NCBI GenBank assembly: GCA_045645905.1
Contig: JAZRJT010000032.1
Coordinates: forward strand, 1-34,930
DNA: 34,930 nucleotides
Source: SIG440 sp045645905
GTDB lineage: Bacteria > Bacillota > Clostridia > Monoglobales > Monoglobaceae
Direction: 5' to 3'
Position 1 is the first letter of the stretch, and each line of letters begins with the position of its first letter. Made by a program: the position numbers and the translations under genes. Under the pieces are notes generated by a model. That model had not been told where the DNA came from. It worked only from the letters and a program-made list of their open reading frames with translations, and did not search any database. Positions 1 to 7,200 of the stretch are shown here, in pieces.

Positions 1-35
1 CTATCTCTCCTCATTTGTTTAATACTTTGAACAAA

Positions 36-344
36 TTAGCTATAGTCTTCGATAATTAAGTCAATGCCATAGTCTATAGCACACTGATTTTCGATTTTGC
101 AACCTCTGGCTTTTTCCCAACCTTTTGCGAAAAAAACAACATCAGCCTCGGAAAGAAGTTTCAGAGATTCACCAAGAAACCAAAGTGGTTTAGCTTCGTG
201 AGGTGCATCCTTGAAGAAAGAATCAATTACCTCAACCTTTTCACCAAGTTCTCTCTCTGCACTTTCAATCGCCTTGTTTCTGACTGCAAGAATTTCATCG
301 TTTGTTTTGCCGTTCATCGGCTGTGATATAAAAAGTTTTTTCAT
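36..344 (-). CDS. DUF4406 protein, nucleoside 2-deoxyribosyltransferase-like
   Basis: A 102-residue protein that opens with MKKLFISQPMNGKT, the signature opening of the DUF4406 family. That family is structurally related to nucleoside 2-deoxyribosyltransferases, which cut or exchange N-glycosidic bonds of nucleosides. A second typical segment near the C-terminus reads ADVVFFAKGWEKARGCKIEN; the glutamate in KIENQCA lies where the catalytic Glu of the transferase fold is expected. The start at 344 was chosen over an upstream in-frame start at 374 because an AAAAGGAG site precedes it and the upstream start would overlap the holin gene. It is the last complete gene seen, just downstream of the lysis genes. 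Its substrate is unknown; nucleotide salvage or defence-related nucleotide processing are both possible. The family call is firm, the function is not. Confidence 0.85.
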   Translation of the reverse strand: MKKLFISQPMNGKTNDEILAVRNKAIESAERELGEKVEVIDSFFKDAPHEAKPLWFLGESLKLLSEADVVFFAKGWEKARGCKIENQCAIDYGIDLIIEDYS

Positions 345-357
345 AATAATTCTCCTT

Positions 358-606
358 TTACTCAGGCTTATCATAAGTCATCGCTCTATCACTATCGCTG
401 ACACCCTTTGTTGTCGGGTCAACAACGATACCGAGCTGTGCGAGTAACGATACAGCCATAATAAACAGATTCTGCACGGATTCCTCTGTGATAGAGGGTA
501 CAACTCCTGCGAGTGCAAGCACCGAGTATACAAAGGAAATTACAACGGGTATTGTTGCGATCCAAAATGCAGGCTGTTTAAGTCTTACTTTCCAATTGAT
601 TTTCAT
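358..606 (-). CDS. Holin, phi-LC3 family
   Basis: An 82-residue membrane protein that should form lesions in the cytoplasmic membrane and release the endolysin. It has the N-terminal INWKVRLKQPAFW, a hydrophobic helix at about residues 14-36, a second hydrophobic stretch at about 45-62, and the diagnostic C-terminal GIVVDPTTKGVSDSDRAMTY of phi-LC3-type holins (Phage_holin_1). Length is normal for the family. The ATG is preceded by AAGGAG at good spacing. It lies 13 nt downstream of the XhlA-like gene, inside a compact lysis cassette with the M23 endolysin. The family call rests on the conserved C-terminal motif. Confidence 0.95.
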   Translation of the reverse strand: MKINWKVRLKQPAFWIATIPVVISFVYSVLALAGVVPSITEESVQNLFIMAVSLLAQLGIVVDPTTKGVSDSDRAMTYDKPE

Positions 607-619
607 AGCGTTAGCTCCT

Positions 620-880
620 TTACTTTAATATGTAAGTGATAATTGCCGTTGCAGCCGCACCGATAAGACCAAATATCAGCTTGTCCCACATTGTGCCGGG
701 TCTGCTCTGCAACTGCATTACGCTCGCTTTTAGCTCACCGAGAGTAACCAATATGTTGTCGAGCTTGATTGTCACTTCTGCAAGCTCTCTGTTCTGCTCA
801 TTTGTGCGACCGAAGAGTATTTCGATGTTCTCTTCGGCTTTTACAAGGCGGTGTGCCATCTCCTCTTGTGATAAATTCAT
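620..880 (-). CDS. XhlA-like small membrane protein, lysis accessory
   Basis: An 86-residue protein with a long charged heptad-like helix (about residues 5-60) followed by a single C-terminal membrane segment (about 66-85, WDKLIFGLIGAAATAIITYI). This layout, including the RPGTMWDKLI transition, matches XhlA/haemolysin-XhlA-like phage proteins that sit beside holins and endolysins. The role is probably that of a holin partner or antiholin. It starts 4 nt after the endolysin stop, and the AGGAGGTG at the end of the endolysin gene probably serves as its ribosome binding site at a long spacing. Sequence similarity to XhlA is judged by architecture rather than by an exact motif, so the precise role is inferred. 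Confidence 0.7.
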   Translation of the reverse strand: MNLSQEEMAHRLVKAEENIEILFGRTNEQNRELAEVTIKLDNILVTLGELKASVMQLQSRPGTMWDKLIFGLIGAAATAIITYILK

Positions 881-884
881 AACC

Positions 885-1529
885 TTACTTCACACCTCCT
901 GCGTATGCCACAAAACCTGCCTTTGTTGTGCCTGAAGCAGAGTATGTAACAAGATAACAGCCGTCAACTATCGCAACGCAGGTTGCTGTTTCTTTTGCAT
1001 CAAGTGAACCGATGCTGTTTTTCTTCGCCTTACAGTCAGCAACGGTCTGATATACCTTTTCGGTTGTACTGCCGTTTTTCCAAGCCTTTGCCATAAAATC
1101 ACCTTCTTTGTCGCTGAATTTCTCCCAGTTTATAACGTTGTTAGGGTTTACAAGATTTTTGCCGTAGCCCCATGTTTTTGAATTCTGTACTTCAATATGC
1201 AGGTGTGCACCGTAGCTGTTGCCCGTGTTGCCCATTCTGCCGAGAATCTGACCGCTGACAATTCTGTCGCCGACCTTTACTGCAGGCTTATCCGCCATAT
1301 GTGCATAAAGAATACTGCGGTTATCATCGGTGCGGAACACAATGTGGTTGCCGTAGCTTGAACCGCAGGAATTGACACGGATAATTACACCGTCGGTGCA
1401 AGCAACAAGTATGCGGTCACTGTCGCAAACGCGGTCAATACCTGTATGGTAGCCAAGCTTCCAGCTGCCTTTTTTCTTGTATGCTGTTGTCTGTCGGGAT
1501 ATTGCCCGAAACGGTGAACGGTAAGTCAC
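885..1529 (-). CDS. Endolysin, M23 (LytM-type) peptidase
   Basis: A 214-residue lysin with a zinc endopeptidase domain at about residues 20-125 that should cut peptide cross-links of peptidoglycan. All M23 metal and catalytic residues are visible: H28 and D32 in HTGID, H77 in LYAHM, and H109/H111 in AHLHIEV. The last 60 residues form a small module, with a VAIVDGCYLVTYSASG-like core, that resembles an SH3-type wall-binding domain. There is no signal peptide, so release depends on the holin. The start is a GTG whose first four bases (GTGA, 1526-1529) overlap the stop of a tiny upstream membrane ORF, indicating translational coupling; GAGGTG lies just upstream. M23 identity is firm; the C-terminal domain assignment is weaker. 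Confidence 0.93.
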   Translation of the reverse strand: MTYRSPFRAISRQTTAYKKKGSWKLGYHTGIDRVCDSDRILVACTDGVIIRVNSCGSSYGNHIVFRTDDNRSILYAHMADKPAVKVGDRIVSGQILGRMGNTGNSYGAHLHIEVQNSKTWGYGKNLVNPNNVINWEKFSDKEGDFMAKAWKNGSTTEKVYQTVADCKAKKNSIGSLDAKETATCVAIVDGCYLVTYSASGTTKAGFVAYAGGVK

Positions 1530-1603
1530 GTTAACATCACCTCAAGAATGTGAACAAAATATGCTATGTACAGCCCGAACATAGATAAGAATGCGTGTAT
1601 CAT
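1526..1603 (-). CDS. 25-residue single-pass membrane peptide upstream of the endolysin
   Basis: This tiny ORF encodes 25 residues and is almost entirely hydrophobic (MIHAFLSMFGLYIAYFVHIL, then EVMLT), enough for one membrane helix. A perfect AAAGGAGG lies 10 nt before its ATG. Its ATG overlaps the stop of the preceding tiny ORF (ATGA), and its stop overlaps the GTG start of the endolysin (GTGA). It may be a real lysis micro-protein, for example a pinholin or antiholin-like peptide, or a leader whose translation controls endolysin initiation. No family is recognised. Support comes from the ribosome binding site, hydrophobic composition and exact overlaps on both sides. Confidence 0.55.
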   Translation of the reverse strand: MIHAFLSMFGLYIAYFVHILEVMLT

Positions 1604-1662
1604 ACCATATGGTCCTCCTTTGCTAAAATAAGCTTTCTGCCTGATTCTTTATCGTGTATCAT
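1600..1662 (-). CDS. 20-residue ORF in the overlapping lysis leader
   Basis: A 20-codon ORF rich in charged residues (begins MIHDKESGRK) whose ATG overlaps the stop of the 53-residue gene upstream (ATGA) and whose stop overlaps the ATG of the 25-residue membrane peptide (ATGA). Its own ribosome binding site is weak (GAAAGG, about 14 nt away), so expression would rely on re-initiation. The in-frame ATG-GTA-TGA at its end lies right after a strong AAAGGAGG and could act as a two-codon mini-ORF. It shares the start context TATGATACACG with the following ORF. It may be only a spacer. No function is recognised. Confidence 0.3.
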   Translation of the reverse strand: MIHDKESGRKLILAKEDHMV

Positions 1663-1820
1663 ATTGTCACACCATACCTTTCAAAAAGAGCCTTTATGTT
1701 TTCGTTCTTGAGAAGTTTATTTTGCTGACCGTTGTTGAGTTCGTCATATACCGTCTGCAACGCTTCTTTCGTTTCAGCCTTGCAAGCTTTGACAGCTTCA
1801 TTCAATGTGTCTTTATCCAT
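1659..1820 (-). CDS. 53-residue phage protein with a KLLKNE..ALFERYG motif
   Basis: A small, mainly helical protein. It contains an ELNNGQQNKLLKNENIKALF segment followed by ERYGV, a pattern I recognise from small uncharacterised proteins found between tail and lysis genes of Clostridia phages. A strong GGGGGTGAG site lies just before the ATG, and its start overlaps the end of the preceding gene by 8 nt. Its stop forms an ATGA overlap with the next tiny ORF. Its position parallels that of XkdX-type small proteins, but the sequence is not XkdX. Function unknown. Confidence 0.75.
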   Translation of the reverse strand: MDKDTLNEAVKACKAETKEALQTVYDELNNGQQNKLLKNENIKALFERYGVTI

Positions 1821-2067
1821 TGAAGCTCACCCCCAAATCTTCAAGAGCGTTGATGTAGTCGGCTTCGGTTGCTTCGTTGTCGGTTGCTTCACTCCACAGT
1901 TCCTCAAGCCTTGCCTTTTCTTCTTCGGTTATATCTCGCCACGCTGTCTGCTCTGCGTTGATGCCGAGATAAACCTTGTCACTGATTGTCCTTGCGTTTT
2001 CGTTGCAAAGCCACATATCAGCTTCGGGAGTGATTACTCTTATTCCGTTGATTGTTTCAAGTTTCAT
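1813..2067 (-). CDS. Hypothetical phage protein (84 residues), tail-lysis junction
   Basis: An 84-residue acidic protein. Its N-terminal half has short beta-like stretches (LETINGIRVITPEADMWL), and its C-terminal half is helical and Glu-rich (EEEKARLEELWSEATDNEA). A GGGGGTAAC site precedes the ATG. It is placed between the LRR tail protein and the 53-residue gene and overlaps the latter, consistent with one late operon. Similar small proteins downstream of receptor-binding genes are common in Firmicutes phages and may be chaperones or caps of the tail fibre; that role is inference. I see no catalytic motif. Confidence 0.75.
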   Translation of the reverse strand: MKLETINGIRVITPEADMWLCNENARTISDKVYLGINAEQTAWRDITEEEKARLEELWSEATDNEATEADYINALEDLGVSFNG

Positions 2068-2079
2068 AATGTTACCCCC

Positions 2080-2820
2080 TTATGCAAGTGACCAATTCTT
2101 GCCTGTGATTGTGTCAAGCTGTGTCTGTGTCAGCTTTGCTTTAACCGTTGCATCAAGTGTCAAGGTCTGTGCCGTTTCAACTGTTGCAAGTCCATCAATA
2201 ATACTTTGTATACTTTCTGCAGATAATAAGGCACTTGAAAAAAGAATTGTCACCTTAATAGTTCCCGTAACAAAACGCACTTCGACAAGAGCACTTGCTT
2301 TTTGGAAAGCACTCGAATAACCACTTTGAACATTAGAAAAATCAAAGGGTAATTCGATTTCTTTTATTGCACTATCATAGAACATAGAATTTACCCTTGC
2401 AGCGTTTTTAGTACAAATGCCTTTCAAATACACCAAGTTTGCTGTTCCGTTAAAAGCAGATGTAAAAATCGAACAAGATTCTGTATTTAAATATTGGTCT
2501 ATTCTTTCTATTTGTGCATAGGTGCACATATTCGATAAGTTGGTGTTTTTTGACAAATCGAGTCTTGGAAGCTTTGTCAATTTAGAGCCGTGAAACAAAC
2601 TCGTACCAAATCTGTCACTTACCTCGGTAGAACGCATATACCAAAGGTTTTCATCTTCTGCTTTATCAACAACTTGCTCAACCTTTTCCTCAACTGTGCC
2701 CTCTGTGCTGTCAAGCACACCGCTGTTGTCGATTATTGCTTCAAGTTCGTCAGTGTTGCCACCGCTCTGTGCCTTTTCAATAAGTTCTGCAACCTTTGGT
2801 TTCAATGTTTCAAAACTCAT
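2080..2820 (-). CDS. BspA-like leucine-rich-repeat tail protein, candidate receptor binder
   Basis: A 246-residue protein. Residues 1-60 are helical and acidic and contain DELEAIIDNSGVLDSTEG, a segment shared with the end of the upstream gene. Residues 60-200 form a BspA-type LRR (LTKLPRLDLSKNTNLSNM, then repeats of a FTSAFNGTANLVYLKG type). The C-terminus (LSAESIQSIIDGLATVETAQ ... GKNWSLA) is the usual cap of BspA-like surface and tail proteins. Such LRRs bind proteins or glycans, so it is a good candidate for the tip that contacts the host. It starts inside the stop of the BppU-like gene (ATGA overlap). The LRR-coding part looks AT-richer than its neighbours, as expected for a swapped host-range module. 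Confidence 0.82.
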   Translation of the reverse strand: MSFETLKPKVAELIEKAQSGGNTDELEAIIDNSGVLDSTEGTVEEKVEQVVDKAEDENLWYMRSTEVSDRFGTSLFHGSKLTKLPRLDLSKNTNLSNMCTYAQIERIDQYLNTESCSIFTSAFNGTANLVYLKGICTKNAARVNSMFYDSAIKEIELPFDFSNVQSGYSSAFQKASALVEVRFVTGTIKVTILFSSALLSAESIQSIIDGLATVETAQTLTLDATVKAKLTQTQLDTITGKNWSLA

Positions 2821-4214
2821 TCGTCAAGCACCCCCGATTCGTCAATCATTGCTTCGATTTCGTCAAGTGAGCCGTTGATTGCCTTTGTCACATACTCGGT
2901 CATTTCGGATTTTGTTATACCTTTTTCAGCGACTTCACTCCACAAACCACCCTGATATTTCATCAATCGGTAATCGGTGTGGAAGAGATATGCGTTACCG
3001 AATAGTGTCTCATATATCTGTGCGCCGAATTTAGGAATATCAAGGTAAAGCGGAAGTTCATCAATGCTGTTGAAGTTGGTTGTTGATATTATTTCACCGT
3101 TGTCGTTTGCAATTTCAAGCATTGAGCTTTCTGGGTCAAGTGTGCCATCAATGATATTTACTGAGAAGTATTTGCCATCACCGCTTTCAAGAGAAAAACA
3201 TCCGATATAAATATTGCAATTATCTGCTCCCCTGTCAGCAATTATTTCACAGGCTGTCGCGCTTGAGTCAAAAGCGTCTTGAGCAGTGAAATTATAAATT
3301 GCACCTTCCGCATTTTTTACCAATTCTTCCCAATCAAAATAAATTTTTTTGCCACTGTCTGCGGATGTGATTGTGTTCTGCGGTGCATAAAGGCACACAT
3401 CTCCTTCTTTTGCATTAGTCGGCAATTCGTGAACGGCAGGGATTTCTTCGGCAAGCATATCTTCTGTAATGGTGTCGAGCACAGCCTTGTTGTTATGTTC
3501 GTGCCTTGCAGCTGTGTTTAAAGTGATTTCATCGGCTAACTCATCGCTGAAAACACCGTCCTCACCCTTATCGCCTTTGTCACCCTTGTCTCCTTTGTCA
3601 CCTTTAAGATTTGCTGAAGATGTACCGCTTGCAGATGTTATAGTTAAGGTTGTACCGTTCCACGAGTGTGTAGCAGATATGCCGTCAGCTCCATCCTGAC
3701 CTTTTGCACCGTCAGCACCATTATCACCTTTTTCGCCTTTTTCACCCTTGAGTTCCCCGTTTTCATAAGCATTATTAACCTTGTCATAAAGTTTGTCTGC
3801 TTTGTCAATACGATTCTGTAAAGCATCAAATTCAGGTGCAGAATCAACAATTTCCTCACCGTTGTAAATAGTATAGTCAACAAGAATGCTGAAACGAGGG
3901 CTGGTAATAAGACCGCCTTCGTTGTTGAACAATCTGATTTCACAGCCGGTTTCACCAATGCAAGATACTGTCTGTGGAGTTACCTCATAGACGATAACAT
4001 TACCCTCGATTGCACAATCATTATATATCGGGTTGCCGTCAGGTTTTCTGGCTGTAAAAACAGCTGAACAATCAGATGTAATCTGATATGGTCTACCATT
4101 TTCAGTGAGGCTAATATGCAAATCACGGCTTGCATCAAGTCTCTTAATATTAAGGAGAACCTGTGATTCAGGTTTATGGATATCAAGTGAAAACTTAAAA
4201 ATTGATTTATTCAT
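2817..4214 (-). CDS. BppU-like baseplate/tail protein with collagen-like repeats
   Basis: A 465-residue structural protein. Residues 1-120 match the BppU/DUF2479 N-terminal domain (SIFKFSLDIHKPE, then TARKPDGNPIYNDCAIEG and EIRLFNNEGGLITSPRF), which attaches receptor-binding parts in Firmicutes phages. Two collagen-like Gly-X-Y tracts follow: GEKGEKGDNGADGAKGQDGA and, about 40 residues on, GDKGDKGDKGDKGEDG. These likely trimerise as a stalk. The C-terminal half looks like a beta-rich host-contact region and ends in the helical motif DEIEAMIDESGVLDE. The start at 4214 was chosen over 4253 because AAAGGGAGA precedes it and the domain begins there. BppU is better known from long-tailed phages, so its presence here is notable. 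Confidence 0.88.
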   Translation of the reverse strand: MNKSIFKFSLDIHKPESQVLLNIKRLDASRDLHISLTENGRPYQITSDCSAVFTARKPDGNPIYNDCAIEGNVIVYEVTPQTVSCIGETGCEIRLFNNEGGLITSPRFSILVDYTIYNGEEIVDSAPEFDALQNRIDKADKLYDKVNNAYENGELKGEKGEKGDNGADGAKGQDGADGISATHSWNGTTLTITSASGTSSANLKGDKGDKGDKGDKGEDGVFSDELADEITLNTAARHEHNNKAVLDTITEDMLAEEIPAVHELPTNAKEGDVCLYAPQNTITSADSGKKIYFDWEELVKNAEGAIYNFTAQDAFDSSATACEIIADRGADNCNIYIGCFSLESGDGKYFSVNIIDGTLDPESSMLEIANDNGEIISTTNFNSIDELPLYLDIPKFGAQIYETLFGNAYLFHTDYRLMKYQGGLWSEVAEKGITKSEMTEYVTKAINGSLDEIEAMIDESGVLDE

Positions 4215-4256
4215 AATGCATCTCCCTTTCTTCTTATAATAATAGATTAACATAGA

Positions 4257-4281
4257 GGGGAGGCTTAATGTAAACCTCCCC
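4257..4281 (-). other. GC-rich hairpin after the giant ejection-protein gene
   Basis: A near-perfect stem lies 10 nt after the stop of the giant gene. On the minus strand GGGGAGGTTT pairs with AAGCCTCCCC (one G-U pair) around a 5-nt ACATT loop. It is not followed by a run of Ts, so it is not a standard intrinsic terminator. A leaky terminator, mRNA processing site or 3'-end stabiliser are the likely options. The same GGGGAG/CTCCCC stem type recurs at 19056-19077 and 18747-18771. Confidence 0.7.
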
Positions 4282-4291
4282 CAATGCTAAT

Positions 4292-7200
4292 TTAATGCCA
4301 CGGTGCTTCGTAGAGTGTTGACTTAGACCAGTTGTTAATTAAGTACAGAGTATCCTTTTGCTTTGATGTAATCGGGAGCGAATCAATAACCTTAAGTATT
4401 TCTTTTTTCTTAGTGCCGCTATCCGCTTTGCCGTCACCATCATTGTCAGTGCCTGTACAATCCTTCTTTTTAACAAGATAGTCATCGTATACCTCAACGC
4501 TTATACCGCTCGGTTCTGCTGTTTCAAGATAGCCTGCCACAGTTGTTGAAGTCCAGTTGTATGCAAGATCAGGATTCTTGGCAGTGAAGTCATAATACTG
4601 AGCGGTTTCAAAAGCCTTTTCTTCATCAACGCCACCGTATTTAGAAAGCATATTTGCACCCTTTTCAACGGATAACTCTCCACTTTTAACCTTCTCTTTA
4701 ACAAGATCCTTGAAGCTATTAATAACAGATTCTTCAGATTTATTTTTCTGAATATAGTCATTGTCGCCACTCACTACAGCATCATAATACTTTTTGCCCT
4801 TGTTGGTGTTGATGCCTTCGCCAGTCACTCCCTTGATGATGTTAGCTGTGACTGTCTCGCTCAAACCTTCAAGAAGTGCAAACTTAATACCAGTGCCTGT
4901 AGTCTTATCGCCTCTACTAAATGTATTGAAAACGTTTATAGCAGAATTAAAATCTCGGATTATATTCTTTGCAGGCACGCCAAAAAGGTTGGCTACTGAT
5001 CCAATCAGTCCGAGTGCTTTTTCTGCATCAGACTTTGTGTCTTTGCCGAGATCCATTATCGATCCGATGATGTCTTCAACCACGGATGTATCCATTCTTT
5101 CGACTGAGTAACCCTGAGCAATTGAGATTATATCCTTGACAAAAGGTATCAGCGTAAGAGGATTTAATCCGCTAAGCACATCGCCAGCAAATGAAGAAAC
5201 ATATTTTTCAAGGTATGTCTCGTCTTCGTCATCATCTCTACCTGCGAGGACAAATGACTTAAGGATTGAGTTCAACACTACAGATCCGACTACCGCTCCT
5301 ATAGTTGCAGCTGCAGGTGCTAAAGCAGACTTTTTGCCACGCTTAAGTTGAAGCACTGCATCAAAGAGCATATTAGCTTGAACAGTAGGCTCAGCCATAA
5401 ACGATGTAGCCATCTTGACCGATCTGTCCTTGCTACGCATCAGCTCGCTTCGTGCAAACACCGAATCATAAACCTGAGTGAGGTCAACTACCTCTGTGAA
5501 TCTTTCACCACAGTGTTTGAAGAATTCTTCAGAGCCAACCTCAAGATTAGTTGTCTTGCGAGTCTCTTTTTTGACAGCCTCCCAAAGTGCCGCCCAAGAA
5601 AGTTCGTCAACCATCGCAGGGGCAAAACTAAGTGCATCATCAAAAATGTTTCTTCTCTGTTCTTTATCTTTAAAAAATGCAAAGAACTTTTCACGCACGG
5701 AATCGTACTCGTCTGCCTTAAGCCAGTCAATGCCGGTGCGACCAACGCTTGTATCAAAGTAACCCATTTCCTTGATGCCAGCTACGGGAGCATACTGTTT
5801 GCATTCTTCCCAAAGCTGGTTGTGCCGCTTGAAGTTAAATGAAGATACGTTGACGAAGTACTTGGGATTGACATATGCCATAGCACGAGCTATAGCTGAA
5901 GGCTGCTGTACAACAACAGAAGCTGATGCAAAGACCGCACCCTTTTTAGCCAGACCGACCATCTTATCAATAACCTCTGTGCCGACACCGCTGACTGAAC
6001 CGCCATTGATATCCTTAAGCAACTGCTTGATGTAACTATTGGCAGCTTCGGTGTAATGGTTGTGAATCGTAGACTTAACAGAAGTTGTTTCAACATCTTC
6101 CGAGGTAGGAGTACGATAGTTGTAAACTCTGGTGAAGTCTTCAAGAGGAAGAACGAATGCGTGATAGTTTGACATATCGTTAACGTGATTTGCCCACACG
6201 TCTATGAAGTCACTCAATACTATGGGGTTGTTTGCGTGCTTTACAGTTTCTTTGCTGAAGCTGGAGTTTTTGATTTTGGTCTCGCCAGCTTCCTCGGCTG
6301 TAAAGTTCATATAGTACTGAGAGGATTTAAGGGGGAAGTAATTCTTTTCTTTAAACAGCTTAACGCCATAAAGTTCAAGAGATACTTCGTTACCCTTGCC
6401 ACCCATCGTGTCAGACAGATAAGACTGCATATCTTTGACATATGATTTCTGTTCTTCGGTAAGCGTATCAATGATCTCGCCAAGAGTATCTACGGAAAGG
6501 TTAAAGGCTTCGGATGTGTTTACCGTGTAAGACAAAGTAACGCCCTTCTTCTTTTCTTTAACCTTAACAGCATCATCAAATACAATGCCGCCCTTAATAA
6601 GATGGTCAAATGCTTGCTCTCTTCGTGAGAATGCATAGATTGACATTATCTGAGGAAGTGTAAGTTCAAAAGACTTGCCACTCTTTGCAGTAAACTTATA
6701 CGTCTCTTTAAGATCCCACTGCTTGTAATTGTATTTACGTTCAGTCTCAATGCGGAAAGCTCGTGCTTCTACAGCATCCTTAAACCAAGTGCCCTGACCA
6801 TCTCTTACCTTTTTATAAAGATCAGTCATAGTAGTTGAGCCTAACATTCGGAAGAAGTATATAGGCTTGAGATCTTTATAACCTACCTTGCGAAGGAATG
6901 AATTTACAGCAGTCATTCTGTCCTTCTGCTTGGTTGCTGTCTTGACCTCGCTATCTACCTCATAGCCAAGCTGTTCAATAGTTTCCTGCTTTTCAGAAGC
7001 AAACAATTTGTTAGCATTACGGATATTGGTAAGCACCATCTTGTACAAATCGTAAACTTCTTCAAGCTGTTCCATAGACATATTGCGAAGCGATGTATCT
7101 CCAACTGTCTCTACAACAGAGGCAATCTTTGCTTCGATAACTTCATCATATGCATTGGAAAGTGTAGGATCGCTTGAATTGATTACATCTGCATAAGCTG

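Noticed and set aside
1..35. A terminator after the DUF4406 gene
   Set aside because: Only a weak 6-bp dyad (TTTGTT/AACAAA) without a T-run is seen, and a GAGGAGAG site near the left edge suggests that the operon continues.
2080..2820. LRR tail gene as a target of a diversity-generating retroelement
   Set aside because: No reverse transcriptase, template repeat or adenine-biased variable end is visible in the window.
3555..3605. Short tandem 9-nt DNA repeats resembling a mini-satellite or CRISPR-like array
   Set aside because: They encode the Gly-X-Y collagen-like tract of the BppU-like protein; there are no spacers or leader.
5348..5842. Plus-strand 164-codon open frame opposite the giant gene
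   Set aside because: Its composition is that of an antisense shadow, with no recognisable domain and no promoter or ribosome binding site.
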